From assembly GCA_014338185.1 (NCBI GenBank), contig QUBV01000029.1, positions 1 through 37,748 on the forward strand: a stretch of 37,748 nucleotides of DNA. Reading direction: 5' to 3'. The DNA is from Lysobacterales bacterium (GTDB lineage: Bacteria; Pseudomonadota; Gammaproteobacteria; Xanthomonadales; Rhodanobacteraceae). The notes beneath the pieces were generated by a model, which worked only from the letters and a program-made list of their open reading frames with translations, searched no databases and was not told the DNA's origin. Below are positions 19,724 to 28,355 of the stretch, piece after piece. Position 1 is the stretch's first letter. Each line of letters starts with the position of its first letter. A program made the translations under genes and the position numbers.

Positions 19724-21856
19724 ATGAAGCCTTCGTTGCGCAGCCTGTGCCTGGTCGTCCTGCTTGGCGCACTCGCCGCCTGCGGTGAGTCGACACCGCC
19801 CGCGACACCGCCCGCGACACCGCCCGCGACACCGCCCGCGGCACCGGGCGCGACGCCCGCGCCTGCGGCAGCGGCCAAACCCGTGCTCGGCAGCTTCGGC
19901 TTCGACGTCGCCGGCATGGACCGCAGCATCGAACCAGGCAACGACTTCTACGGCTACGCCAACGGCCACTGGCTCGCACAGACGCAGATTCCGGCCGACC
20001 GTTCCAGCTACACCAGCTTCAGCATGCTCGCCGAACGCGCACTGGCCGACACCCGCGCGATCCTCGAAGCCGCCGCGGCCAGGACCGATGCGGTTGGCGA
20101 GGAGGCGCAGATCGGCGCGTGGTACGCCGCGTTCATGGACGAGGCCGGCATCGAGGCACGCGGGCTCGCACCGCTGCAGCCCACGCTCGCGGCGATCCAG
20201 GCCATCCACGACAAGACCGCACTGGCACGCGCGCTCGGGCAGTCGCTGCGCGCCGACGTGGACCTGCTCAACGCCACCGACTACTACACCTCCAACCTGT
20301 TCGGGCTGTGGGTCAGCGCCGACCTGTTGCAACCGGGCCACTACGCGCCCTACCTCGTGCAGGGCGGACTGGGCATGCCCGACCGCGATTTCTATCTCGA
20401 AGGCGGGCGCATGGCCGAACTGCGCACGCAGTACCTGGCCTACATCGCGCGCCTGTTCGAGCTGGCCGGCAGCAGCGAGGCCGGCGCGCGCGCGCAGCGC
20501 GTGCTCGCACTGGAAACCGCCCTGGCCCGCGTGCACGCGAGCCAGCTCGACACCAATGACGTGCGCAAGGGCGCCAACGCCTGGGCCATGGGCGACTTCG
20601 CGCGGCGTGCGCCGGGGCTGGACTGGGCCTCGTTCTTCGCGGCCGCGGGCCTGCAGCACCAGCAGCGCTTCATCGTGTGGCAGCCGCGCGCGGTCAGCGG
20701 CATCGCGGCGCTGGTGGCGGCGCAGCCGCTGCGCGCATGGCAGGACTGGCTCACGTTCCATGCGCTCGACGACGCCGCGCCGTACCTGCCCAAGGCCTGG
20801 GCCGATGCCCATTTCGCCTTCCACGACACCGCGCTCGCGGGTACGCCGCAACAGCGCGAGCGCTGGAAGCGCGCGGTCGATGACACCAACGCCGCGCTCG
20901 GCGAGGCGGTTGGCAAGCGCTATGTCGAGCGCCACTTCCCGGAACCGGCCAAGCTGCGCGCCGAGGCGATGGTGCGCAACGTGCTGGTCGCATTCGGCCA
21001 CCGCATCGATGCGCTGGAGTGGATGACGCCGCAGACCAAGGCGCGCGCCAAGGCCAAGCTGGCCGGCCTCAAGGTCGCGATCGGCCATCCGCTGCACTGG
21101 CGCGACTACGCTGCGCTGGAGGTGCGGCGCGACGATGCGCTGGGCAATGCGCGCCGTGCGGGCCTGTTCGAGTACCGCCGCAACCTCGCCAAGCTCGGGC
21201 AGCGGGTCGATCGCGACGAGTGGTTCATGCTGCCGCAGACGGTCAATGCGCTGAACGTGCCGCTGGAGAACCGCCTGATCTTCCCGGCCGCGATCCTGCA
21301 GGCGCCGTTCTTCGACGCCAACGCCGACGATGCGGTCAACTACGGCGCGCTCGGCGCGGTGATCGGCCACGAGGTCAGCCACAGCTTCGACAACTCCGGC
21401 GCGCTGTTCGACGAGAACGGCAAGCTCGAAGACTGGTGGACGCCACAGGACTTCGAGCATTTCGCCGCCGTCGGCAAGCGCCTGGCGGCGCAGTTCAGCC
21501 AGTACCAGCCGCTGCCCGACCTCGCGGTCAACGGCGAGCTCACGCTGGGCGAGAACATTGCCGACGTGGCGGGGCTGGCCACCGCATTGGATGCGTACCA
21601 CCTGGCCCACCCGGGCGCGGGCGAGGTGCTCGACGGCTTCACCCCGGACCAGCGCCTGTTGCTGGGTTGGGCGCAGGCCTGGCGCGGCAAGATGCGCGAG
21701 CCCGCGCTGCGCAACGCGCTGCTCACCAACGTGCACGCGCCCGGGCGCTATCGCGCGCTCACGGTGCGCAACCTCGATGCGTGGTACGACGCCTTCAAGG
21801 TATCTCCGCTCAACTCGCTGTACCTGTTGCAGGACAGCCGCGTGAGGGTGTGGTGA
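19724..21856 (+). CDS. M13 family (PepO/neprilysin-like) metallopeptidase lipoprotein
   Basis: Zinc endopeptidase of 710 residues, predicted to be lipid-anchored on the periplasmic side. The signal ends in lipobox LAAC with C20. A Pro/Thr-rich linker with TPPA repeats (about 24-38) follows. The peptidase_M13 N-terminal domain starts near SIEPGNDFYGYANGHWLAQ. The catalytic motif HEVSH gives H549, E550 and H553. The third zinc ligand is E610 with D614 in GENIADVAG. NRLIFPAAILQAPFFD is the conserved substrate strand. The end KVSPLNSLYLLQDSRVRVW replaces the common CxVW terminus, with no final Cys. It probably degrades oligopeptides and, with the divergent M14 enzyme, may form a peptide-use pair. 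Confidence 0.93.
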   Translation: MKPSLRSLCLVVLLGALAACGESTPPATPPATPPATPPAAPGATPAPAAAAKPVLGSFGFDVAGMDRSIEPGNDFYGYANGHWLAQTQIPADRSSYTSFSMLAERALADTRAILEAAAARTDAVGEEAQIGAWYAAFMDEAGIEARGLAPLQPTLAAIQAIHDKTALARALGQSLRADVDLLNATDYYTSNLFGLWVSADLLQPGHYAPYLVQGGLGMPDRDFYLEGGRMAELRTQYLAYIARLFELAGSSEAGARAQRVLALETALARVHASQLDTNDVRKGANAWAMGDFARRAPGLDWASFFAAAGLQHQQRFIVWQPRAVSGIAALVAAQPLRAWQDWLTFHALDDAAPYLPKAWADAHFAFHDTALAGTPQQRERWKRAVDDTNAALGEAVGKRYVERHFPEPAKLRAEAMVRNVLVAFGHRIDALEWMTPQTKARAKAKLAGLKVAIGHPLHWRDYAALEVRRDDALGNARRAGLFEYRRNLAKLGQRVDRDEWFMLPQTVNALNVPLENRLIFPAAILQAPFFDANADDAVNYGALGAVIGHEVSHSFDNSGALFDENGKLEDWWTPQDFEHFAAVGKRLAAQFSQYQPLPDLAVNGELTLGENIADVAGLATALDAYHLAHPGAGEVLDGFTPDQRLLLGWAQAWRGKMREPALRNALLTNVHAPGRYRALTVRNLDAWYDAFKVSPLNSLYLLQDSRVRVW
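19791..19850 (+). repeat. 12-bp tandem repeat coding the TPPA linker
   Basis: CGACACCGCCCG occurs four times exactly (19791-19838), followed by a degenerate fifth copy. It encodes the TPPA repeats just after the lipidated Cys of the M13 peptidase. Copy number could vary by replication slippage without a frameshift. Confidence 0.9.
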
Positions 21857-21894
21857 ACGCGCGCCGCTGACGCGGCCGCGGCCCACGCGCGGCC

Positions 21895-21917
21895 ACGGCC
21901 GGCTGCGCAACGGCCGT
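21895..21917. other. Inverted repeat between M13 and FabG-like genes
   Basis: ACGGCCG and CGGCCGT form a 7-bp stem around a 9-nt loop, 39 nt after the M13 stop. There is no T-tract on either side, so it is at best a Rho-dependent or weak terminator. Confidence 0.3.
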
Positions 21918-21960
21918 GAAAGCGGCGATGATGTGGCCCCGGCCACAGCGGATGCCTGCA

Positions 21961-22686
21961 ATGAAGCAACGACGCGCACTCGTCACCGGCGGCAGCGGCG
22001 ACATCGGCGGTGCGATCGCGCGCACGCTCGCGGCGCGTGGCTGCGCGCTGCTCGTGCACGCGCACAGCGCGCCAGAGCGCGCACAGGCGGTGGTCGACGC
22101 GATCCGCGCCGCTGGCGGCCAGGCGCAGGTGCTGTGCTGCGACCTCACCGACGGCGCCGCCACGCGCGCCGCGCTCGAGGCCGAACTCGCGCAGGGCGCG
22201 ATCGACATCCTCGTGCACAACGCCGGCATCCACGACGACGCGCCGCTGGCCGGCATGGGCGAGCAGCAGTGGCGGCGCGTGATCGACGTGAGCCTGCACG
22301 GTTTCTTCCATGCCAGCCAGCCGCTGCTGCTGGCGATGGCGCGCCAGCGCTGGGGCCGCGTGGTGGCACTGTCGTCGGTGGCCGCGGTGCTGGGCAATCG
22401 CGGCCAGGCCAACTACGCGGCGGCCAAGGCTGGCCTGCACGGCGCGGTGCGCTGCCTGGCGCGCGAGATGGCCGCGCGCGGCATCAGCGCCAACGTGGTC
22501 GCGCCGGGCGTGATCGAAGGGCGCATGAGCGAAGGCCTGTTCGACGCCGCGCAGCTCAAGGCGCTGGTGCCGGCCGCGCGCATGGGCCGGCCCGACGAGG
22601 TGGCCGCGCTGGTCGCGTTCCTGTGCTCGGACGCAGCGGCCTACATCAATGGCCAGGTGATCGGCATCAACGGCGGCATGGGCTGA
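21961..22686 (+). CDS. FabG-type 3-oxoacyl-ACP reductase (ApeQ-like)
   Basis: Short-chain dehydrogenase of 241 residues that would reduce 3-oxoacyl-ACP with NADPH. The Rossmann motif is TGGSGDIGGAIA (9-20), with NNAG-type LVHNAGIH. The catalytic residues are Ser in VALSSVAAV and YxxxK in YAAAKAG. The end NGQVIGINGGMG is typical. Start 21961 (MKQRRALVTGG) is preferred over upstream in-frame starts because it places the nucleotide-binding motif at the usual distance. The sequence style matches the ketoreductases of xanthomonadin/aryl-polyene loci, where the gene normally follows the ApeP-type dehydratase. Here about 9.7 kb of unrelated genes intervene. A housekeeping FabG role is less likely, because no fatty acid synthesis genes are adjacent. 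Confidence 0.85.
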   Translation: MKQRRALVTGGSGDIGGAIARTLAARGCALLVHAHSAPERAQAVVDAIRAAGGQAQVLCCDLTDGAATRAALEAELAQGAIDILVHNAGIHDDAPLAGMGEQQWRRVIDVSLHGFFHASQPLLLAMARQRWGRVVALSSVAAVLGNRGQANYAAAKAGLHGAVRCLAREMAARGISANVVAPGVIEGRMSEGLFDAAQLKALVPAARMGRPDEVAALVAFLCSDAAAYINGQVIGINGGMG

Positions 22687-22811
22687 GCGGCCACAGGATG
22701 CGCGGTCCGGGCGCGCGCCCGCGGCCGGCGACCACGTGCTGCGCGCAGCATCGTCGCAGGATCTGAGACGCGCGCGCGCGATACCGCGCCATCGTCCCTG
22801 CGGAGCCTGCG

Positions 22812-25199
22812 ATGTCGAGCGTCGATGCCACCCCGAGCGGGCTCGCGCCCTCGCCCATCGCTCGCCTGATCGAGCGCTGGTCGCAGCGCCATGGCGAGTG
22901 CATCACCGGCCACGTGCGCCGGCCGGCACAGCCGGCGCGCTGGTGCGAGTTCCCGCGCGGGCTCGCGCCGGCGCTGCGCGCGGCGCTGGCCGCGCGCGGC
23001 ATCGAGCGCCTGTACAGCCACCAGCGCGAGGCCTGGGACCATGTGGCCGCGGGCGAGCACGTGGTGGTGGTCACGCCGACCGCCTCGGGCAAGACGCTGT
23101 GCTACAACCTGCCCGTGCTCGCCGCGGTGCACGCCGACCGCGCCAAGGCGCTGTACCTGTTCCCGACCAAGGCGCTCGCCCAGGACCAGGTCGCCGAACT
23201 GCTCGAACTCAATGCCGCGGGCACGCTCGGCCTGCGCGCATTCACCTTCGACGGCGACACGCCCGCCGACGCGCGCCAGGCGGTCCGCCTCAAGGGCGAC
23301 ATCGTGGTCAGCAACCCCGACATGCTGCACCAGGCGATCCTGCCGCACCACACCAAGTGGGCACAGTTCTTCGAGTCGCTGCGCTACGTGGTGATCGACG
23401 AGGTGCACAGCTACCGCGGCGTGTTCGGCTCGCATGTGGCCAACGTGATCCGCCGGCTCAAGCGCGTGTGCGCGTTCTACGGCGTGGCGCCGCGCTTCAT
23501 CCTGTGCTCGGCCACGATCGGCAATCCGCGCGAGCACGCCGAGGCCTTGCTCGGCGAGCCGGTGCATGCGATCTGCGACAGCGGCGCGCCGTGCGGCGAG
23601 CGCCACGTGCTGCTGTGGAATCCGCCCGTGGTCAATCCCGACCTGGGCATCCGCGCCTCGGCGCGGTCGCAGTCGATGCGGCTGGCGCGGCACACCATCC
23701 GCGCGCGGCTCAAGACCATCGTGTTCGCCCAATCGCGGCTCATGGTCGAAGTGCTCACCAAGTACCTCAAGGACGTGTTCGACCACGATCCGCGCAAGCG
23801 CGAGCGCATCCGCGCCTATCGCGGCGGCCACCTGCCAAGTGAGCGGCGCCACACCGAGCGAGCGTTGCGCAAGGGCGCGCTCGACGGCGTGGTCAGCACG
23901 TCGGCGCTGGAACTGGGCGTGGACATCGGCGCGCTGGATGTGGCGATTCTCAACGGCTTTCCCGGCTCGATCGCGGCCAGCTGGCAGCGGCTGGGACGTG
24001 CCGGACGGCGCCAGCGGCCCGCGCTGGGCGTGCTGGTGGCCAGCAGCGCACCGCTGGACCAGTACGTGGTGCGCCATCCCGAGTTCTTCGCCGCGGCCAC
24101 CCCCGAGCACGCGCGCATCGCGCCGGACCAGTTGCTGATCCTGCTCGACCACATCCGCTGCGCCGCGTTCGAGCTGCCCTTCACCAGCGGCGACCGTTTC
24201 GGCGACGGCGTGGTCGACGATTTCCTGGCCGTGCTCGCCGAAGCGGGCGTGCTGCACCAGGAAGGCACACGCTGGGACTGGATCGCCGACAGCTATCCGG
24301 CCGGTGCGGTCAACCTGCGCGCGGTCGCCGATGGCAACTTCGTGGTGGTCGACCGCAGCGACGGCAAGCACACCATCATCGCCGAGGTCGACTACTCCAG
24401 CGCCGCGCTCACGCTCTACGAAGGCGCGATCTACCTCGTGCAGTCGCGGCCGTGGCAGGTCGAGCGCCTCGACTGGGTCGGGCGCAAGGCCTTCGTCACC
24501 GCGACCCATGCCGACTACTACACCGACGCGATCGACTACACCCGGCTCAAGCTGCTCGCGCGCTTCGATGGCTGCAACGCCGGCCAAGGCACGTGCCATC
24601 ACGGCGAGGTGCATGTGGTGCGCCACGTGTCGGGCTACAAGAAGATCCGCTACTACAGCCACGAGAACGTCGGCTACGGACCGGTCAACCTGCCCGACCA
24701 GGAACTGCACACGACCGCGCTGTGGTGGCAGCTCGCGCAGCCAGTGCTCGAAGCCGCGTTCGCGAGCCGGCAGGATGCGCTCGATGGCTTCCTCGGCGCG
24801 GCGCATGCCCTGCACACGGTGGCGCGCGTGCGCGCGATGGCCGAGGGCCAGGACCTGCAGAAGGCGGTCGGATCGGGTGATGCGGCGGGATTCGCGAGCC
24901 GCGACGGCAACGGCCGCGGCCAGTGGCGCAACGCACATGGCGAGGCGGTGCCCCTTGCCGAGGCCGGCAGCTTCACTCCCACGCTGTTCCTGTACGACAA
25001 CTTCCCGGGCGGCATCGGTCTGTCCGAGCCCTTGTACCGCGCCGCGCCCGAGCTGGTGCGCGCGGCTCTGGAACTGGTCGAGGCCTGCGACTGCAACGGC
25101 GGCTGCCCGGCCTGCATCGGCCCGGTCCTCGCCAGCGACACGCCGCAGCCGAGCCAGGCCGAGCTGGCGGTCGCGGTACTGAGCCTGCTGGCGGCATGA
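22812..25199 (+). CDS. mrfA: MrfA-type DEXH helicase with DUF1998/MZB zinc domain
   Basis: ATP-dependent DNA helicase of the YprA/MrfA family, 795 residues. Motif I is TPTASGKT at 88-95, motif II is DEVH at 196-199, motif III is SAT, and motif VI is QRLGRAGRRQR. The C-terminal DUF1998/MrfA zinc-binding region ends in CDCNGGCPACIG, with C759, C761, C765 and C768. In Bacillus subtilis MrfA works with the exonuclease MrfB in repair of mitomycin C damage independent of UvrABC. The downstream gene overlaps by 4 nt and encodes that nuclease, which makes the assignment strong. Confidence 0.93.
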   Translation: MSSVDATPSGLAPSPIARLIERWSQRHGECITGHVRRPAQPARWCEFPRGLAPALRAALAARGIERLYSHQREAWDHVAAGEHVVVVTPTASGKTLCYNLPVLAAVHADRAKALYLFPTKALAQDQVAELLELNAAGTLGLRAFTFDGDTPADARQAVRLKGDIVVSNPDMLHQAILPHHTKWAQFFESLRYVVIDEVHSYRGVFGSHVANVIRRLKRVCAFYGVAPRFILCSATIGNPREHAEALLGEPVHAICDSGAPCGERHVLLWNPPVVNPDLGIRASARSQSMRLARHTIRARLKTIVFAQSRLMVEVLTKYLKDVFDHDPRKRERIRAYRGGHLPSERRHTERALRKGALDGVVSTSALELGVDIGALDVAILNGFPGSIAASWQRLGRAGRRQRPALGVLVASSAPLDQYVVRHPEFFAAATPEHARIAPDQLLILLDHIRCAAFELPFTSGDRFGDGVVDDFLAVLAEAGVLHQEGTRWDWIADSYPAGAVNLRAVADGNFVVVDRSDGKHTIIAEVDYSSAALTLYEGAIYLVQSRPWQVERLDWVGRKAFVTATHADYYTDAIDYTRLKLLARFDGCNAGQGTCHHGEVHVVRHVSGYKKIRYYSHENVGYGPVNLPDQELHTTALWWQLAQPVLEAAFASRQDALDGFLGAAHALHTVARVRAMAEGQDLQKAVGSGDAAGFASRDGNGRGQWRNAHGEAVPLAEAGSFTPTLFLYDNFPGGIGLSEPLYRAAPELVRAALELVEACDCNGGCPACIGPVLASDTPQPSQAELAVAVLSLLAA

Positions 25200-26032
25200 G
25201 CACCTTGAACGACCGGCTCGCGCGGCTGCGCGTCGAGGCCGGCGCCGGCGCGCTCTCCACGCCGGCGCCGTTGCTGTGCGCGACGACCCCGACGCCGCGA
25301 CCGCGCGATACCTTGCGCGCACTGCTGCACGCGCGCGAACAGCGGCGTGCAGCGCCGCGCCCCGTGCTGGCCGCACCAGCCGGTGTGGAAGTCGCCGCCG
25401 GCGTGTACCTCGTCGAGCGCACGTTCGCCTACGCGGCCAATCCGCGACTGATGCTGCCGTGGCTGGCGCAGGCGCCGATCGAACGCTCGCGTCTGGTCTG
25501 CTTCGACACCGAGACCACGGGTCTGGCCGGCGGCGTGGGCACGCGCGCGTTCATGATCGGCGTCGCGCGCTGGCGCGCCGACCGCCTCACGGTGCGCCAG
25601 CTCTATCTCACGACGATGGCGGGCGAGGCGGCGATGCTGCGCCTGTTCAACGCCTGGCTCGACCCGGCAGCGATTCTCGTCAGCTACAACGGCAAGAGCT
25701 ACGACGCGCCGCTGCTCAAGGGGCGTCTGCGCCTCAACCACGTGGATCATCGCCTCGCCGAACTGCCGCACCTGGACTGGCTGCATCCGGTGCGGCGGCG
25801 CTACCGTGGCGTATTCGAGAACTGCCGCCTCGCCACCATCGAACGTCAGGCGCTGCGCATCGTGCGCGACGACGACCTGCCCGGTGCGCAGGCACCGGCG
25901 GCATGGCTGGCCTTCCTGCGCGGTCAGTCGAGCCGTAACCTCGCCCGCGTGCTCGACCACAACCGTCAGGATGTGGTCACGTTGATGCGTCTGTCCGACC
26001 ACATGACCGCGAGCGACCCGGCTGCGCCGTGA
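25196..26032 (+). CDS. mrfB: MrfB-type RNase H-like exonuclease
   Basis: Nuclease of the YprB/MrfB family, 278 residues, with a DEDD-type exonuclease core. D104 and E106 lie in VCFDTETTGLAGG, D170 in SYNGKSYDAPLL, and D259 in LDHNRQDVVTL, with H255 nearby. It starts at the ATG overlapping the mrfA stop (ATGA), so both are made from one transcript. Known MrfB degrades DNA at crosslink lesions together with MrfA. B. subtilis MrfB is longer, with a C-terminal TPR part. This copy ends shortly after the nuclease domain, so that part is absent. Confidence 0.9.
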   Translation: MSTLNDRLARLRVEAGAGALSTPAPLLCATTPTPRPRDTLRALLHAREQRRAAPRPVLAAPAGVEVAAGVYLVERTFAYAANPRLMLPWLAQAPIERSRLVCFDTETTGLAGGVGTRAFMIGVARWRADRLTVRQLYLTTMAGEAAMLRLFNAWLDPAAILVSYNGKSYDAPLLKGRLRLNHVDHRLAELPHLDWLHPVRRRYRGVFENCRLATIERQALRIVRDDDLPGAQAPAAWLAFLRGQSSRNLARVLDHNRQDVVTLMRLSDHMTASDPAAP

Positions 26033-26206
26033 CGTGGCGGGCCGCTGCCGATCGCACCACGGTCGCGCGCAAGCGCGGCGAAGCGGCCGAACTCGCCCTC
26101 CCTGCGATTGGCGCGCGGCCGCATCGCGGCATCGCACCATGCATCTGCCGTGTCGCTTCGGCAGAATCGGTCGGTCGCACGAGCGACGACCTCAGCGGAG
26201 AGTGGC

Positions 26207-26461
26207 GTGACAATCGAATCGATTCTCGTGTTCCTGGTCGTGGGTGCGGTGGCGGGCTGGCTCGCGGGGCAGATCGTCAAGGGTCACGGCTTCGGCCTCG
26301 TCGGCAACATCGTGGTCGGCATCGTCGGCGCGTTCATCGCAGGCTGGCTGCTGCCGACGATCGGGCTCTCGATCGGTGGCGGCATCATCGCTGCGATCAT
26401 CAATGCACTGGTCGGCGCGGTGATCCTGCTGGTACTGATCGGCTTGATCAAGCGAGCGTGA
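26207..26461 (+). CDS. GlsB/YeaQ/YmgE family membrane protein
   Basis: Small hydrophobic inner-membrane protein of 84 residues, historically named transglycosylase-associated. The start is a GTG at 26207, supported by GGAGAG about 7 nt upstream; the longer in-frame extension has no membrane or family character. Three Gly-rich membrane segments are visible, at about 4-21, 28-48 and 55-80 (GNIVVGIVGAFIAGWLLP is the family hallmark). Members are often induced by stress; the molecular role is unknown. It is a single-gene unit closed by a terminator. Confidence 0.9.
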   Translation: MTIESILVFLVVGAVAGWLAGQIVKGHGFGLVGNIVVGIVGAFIAGWLLPTIGLSIGGGIIAAIINALVGAVILLVLIGLIKRA

Positions 26462-26484
26462 GCTGGCGCGGGCGGAAGCGACAT

Positions 26485-26508
26485 GGGCCGGGCATCCGGC
26501 CCTTGTTT
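26485..26508 (+). terminator. Rho-independent terminator after the YeaQ-like gene
   Basis: GGGCCGG, loop GCAT, CCGGCCC form a 7-bp perfect stem followed by TTGTTT. It starts 23 nt after the stop codon. Confidence 0.8.
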
Positions 26509-26615
26509 CGTTCTGGTGGCGCGCATCACTTTTCGATGTCGATATGCGCGAGCTTCCTCAGCCTCGGCATGCCGACGATGAGGGTCGGGCGCTGCAGACC
26601 GCGCCGGGTGAACTC

Positions 26616-26651
26616 ACTCGACTGCCCAAGCGATGCCTGGGGCAGTCGAGT
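26616..26651. repeat. 12-bp inverted repeat downstream of glnA
   Basis: ACTCGACTGCCC and its exact complement flank a 12-nt loop. It lies 64-99 bp beyond the glnA stop, in the 253-bp spacer to the YeaQ-like gene. No T-run follows on either strand. It could stabilise the glnA mRNA 3' end or be a mobile-element trace. Confidence 0.7.
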
Positions 26652-26714
26652 CCGGTGGGCGATTTCCTGCGTTGCGACGCGCGGCCCGATCAGCAGCTTC
26701 GCGCGCGACTGCGT

Positions 26715-28127
26715 TCAGATCGCGTAGTACATCTGGTACTCGAGCGGATGGGTGGCGGCGCGGAAGCGCGTCACCTCGGCCATCTTGACCTCGATATAGG
26801 CGTTGATGAAATCGTCGGAGAACACGCCGCCCGCGGTGAGGAAGCCGCGGTCGCGGTCGAGCGCCTCGAGCGCCTGGTCGAGCGAGGCGCACACGGTCGG
26901 GATGTTCTTCTCTTCCTCGGGCGGCAGGTCGTACAGGTCCTTGTCCGAGGGCGCGCCCGGGTCGATCTTGTTGAGGATGCCGTCGAGGCCGGCCATGAGC
27001 AGCGCGCTGAAGGTGAGGTAGCCGCTGTTCATCGGATCGGGGAAGCGCACCTCGATGCGGCGCGCCTTGGCGCTGTGCACGAACGGGATGCGGCAGCTGG
27101 CCGAACGGTTGCGCGCCGAGTAGGCGAGCATCACCGGCGCCTCGAAACCGGGCACGAGGCGCTTGTAGCTGTTGGTGGTGGAGTTGGCGAAGGCGTTGAT
27201 CGCACGCGCATGCTTGAAGATGCCGCCGATGTAGTGCAGCGCGGTCTGCGACAGGCCGCCGTAGAGATCGCCCGCGAACAGGTTGTGGCCGGCCTTGGCC
27301 AGCGACTGGTGCACATGCATGCCCGAGCCGTTGTCACCCACGATCGGCTTGGGCATGAAGGTCGCGGTCTTGCCGTGCTCGTGAGCGACGTTCTTGACCA
27401 CGTACTTCAGCGCGAGCAGTTCATCGGCCTTGCGCAGCAGGGTGTTGAAGCGCGTGCCGATCTCGCACTGGCCTGCGTTGGCAACCTCGTGGTGGTGCAC
27501 CTCGACCACCTGACCGATCTGTTCGAGCACCTTGCACATGCGCGCGCGCAGGTCCTGGAAGCTGTCCACCGGCGGCACCGGGAAGTAGCCGCCCTTGACC
27601 CCGCCGCGATGACCGTGGTTCTCGCCGGCGAAGGACTTGTGGGTCGACCACGCGGCCTCCTCCGAGCCGATCTCGAACGCGACATGGCCCATGTCGTTGC
27701 GGTAGCGCACCGAGTCGAAGATGAAGAACTCGGGCTCGGGGCCGAAGTAGGCGGTATCGGCGATGCCGGTGGACTTGAGGTAGGCCTCGGCGCGGCGCGC
27801 GATCGAGCGCGGGTCGCGCGCATAGGCCTGCATCGTGCTCGGCTCGAGCACGTCGCACTGCAGTACCAGCGTGCGGTCGGCCATGAACGGATCGACGAAG
27901 GCCGCCTCGGGATCGGGCAGCAGCACCATGTCCGACTCGTTGATGCCCTTCCAGCCCGCGATCGATGAGCCGTCGAACATCTTGCCGTCCTCGAACAGCG
28001 ACTCGTCGACCGAGTGTGCGGGATAGCTCATGTGGTGCTCCTTGCCGAGCATGTCGGCAAAGCGCAGGTCGACGAACTCGATGTTGTCTTCCTTGATCTT
28101 CTTGAGCAGGTTGGCGACGGCGGTCAT
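26715..28127 (-). CDS. glnA: Glutamine synthetase type I
   Basis: Cytoplasmic ATP-dependent enzyme making glutamine from glutamate and ammonia, the centre of nitrogen assimilation. It has 470 residues, the normal GSI-beta length. Conserved stretches include [48 protein letters not shown] and the Glu-flap-side region [11 protein letters not shown]. The adenylylation site is about Tyr399 in [10 protein letters not shown], so GlnE control is expected. The ATG at 28127 is preceded by GGAG; longer in-frame starts lack family sequence. A sigma54 promoter and two NtrC-like sites lie upstream. No ntrB/ntrC genes follow directly. Confidence 0.97.
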   Translation of the reverse strand: MTAVANLLKKIKEDNIEFVDLRFADMLGKEHHMSYPAHSVDESLFEDGKMFDGSSIAGWKGINESDMVLLPDPEAAFVDPFMADRTLVLQCDVLEPSTMQAYARDPRSIARRAEAYLKSTGIADTAYFGPEPEFFIFDSVRYRNDMGHVAFEIGSEEAAWSTHKSFAGENHGHRGGVKGGYFPVPPVDSFQDLRARMCKVLEQIGQVVEVHHHEVANAGQCEIGTRFNTLLRKADELLALKYVVKNVAHEHGKTATFMPKPIVGDNGSGMHVHQSLAKAGHNLFAGDLYGGLSQTALHYIGGIFKHARAINAFANSTTNSYKRLVPGFEAPVMLAYSARNRSASCRIPFVHSAKARRIEVRFPDPMNSGYLTFSALLMAGLDGILNKIDPGAPSDKDLYDLPPEEEKNIPTVCASLDQALEALDRDRGFLTAGGVFSDDFINAYIEVKMAEVTRFRAATHPLEYQMYYAI

Positions 28128-28170
28128 GGCAAGGCTCCGGGGGCAGGACGGGAAGGGACGGCGACTCTTC

Positions 28171-28186
28171 AGCAAGCAGCGTGCCA
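28171..28186 (-). promoter_or_regulatory. Sigma54 (RpoN) promoter of glnA
   Basis: The minus strand reads TGGCACGCTGCTTGCT, matching the consensus TGGCACG-N4-TTGCW at every defined position. The GG and GC dinucleotides are 10 bp apart, as required. The predicted transcript start near 28160 leaves a leader of about 33 nt to the glnA ATG. Confidence 0.9.
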
Positions 28187-28246
28187 GCGACATCGGTCCC
28201 GCCAGCCGCGCTGGAATGCGCCGTGGGCCGCGGCACCCGCCTGAAA

Positions 28247-28263
28247 CGCATCATTGTGGTGCG
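28247..28263. promoter_or_regulatory. NtrC-like binding site, proximal
   Basis: CGCATCATTGTGGTGCG compares with the NtrC consensus TGCACCA-N3-TGGTGCA: three mismatches, two at the outermost bases. Its centre is about 95 bp upstream of the predicted glnA start, on the upstream side of the sigma54 promoter. Confidence 0.65.
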
Positions 28264-28268
28264 CATGT

Positions 28269-28285
28269 CGCACCACTTAGGTGCA
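28269..28285. promoter_or_regulatory. NtrC-like binding site, distal
   Basis: CGCACCACTTAGGTGCA differs from TGCACCA-N3-TGGTGCA at two positions. Its centre is 22 bp (two helical turns) from the proximal site, at about -117. The pair lies 71 bp from the uppP start, so it could also affect that divergent gene. Confidence 0.75.
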
Positions 28286-28355
28286 TTTGTCCACCTGCGC
28301 GGGCGGCGCGGCCGGTACCGCCTAGAATGCACGGTCCGCCGCCACCGCCCGCGCC

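Noticed and set aside
16996-19788. 930-codon plus-strand frame over the M14 gene
   Set aside because: Shadow frame; no recognisable motif, and the minus strand holds a complete peptidase with signal peptide.
26144-26165. Hairpin TCTGCCG/CGGCAGA before the YeaQ-like gene
   Set aside because: The stem is only 7 bp with an 8-nt loop and no T-tract; such stems are frequent by chance at this GC content.
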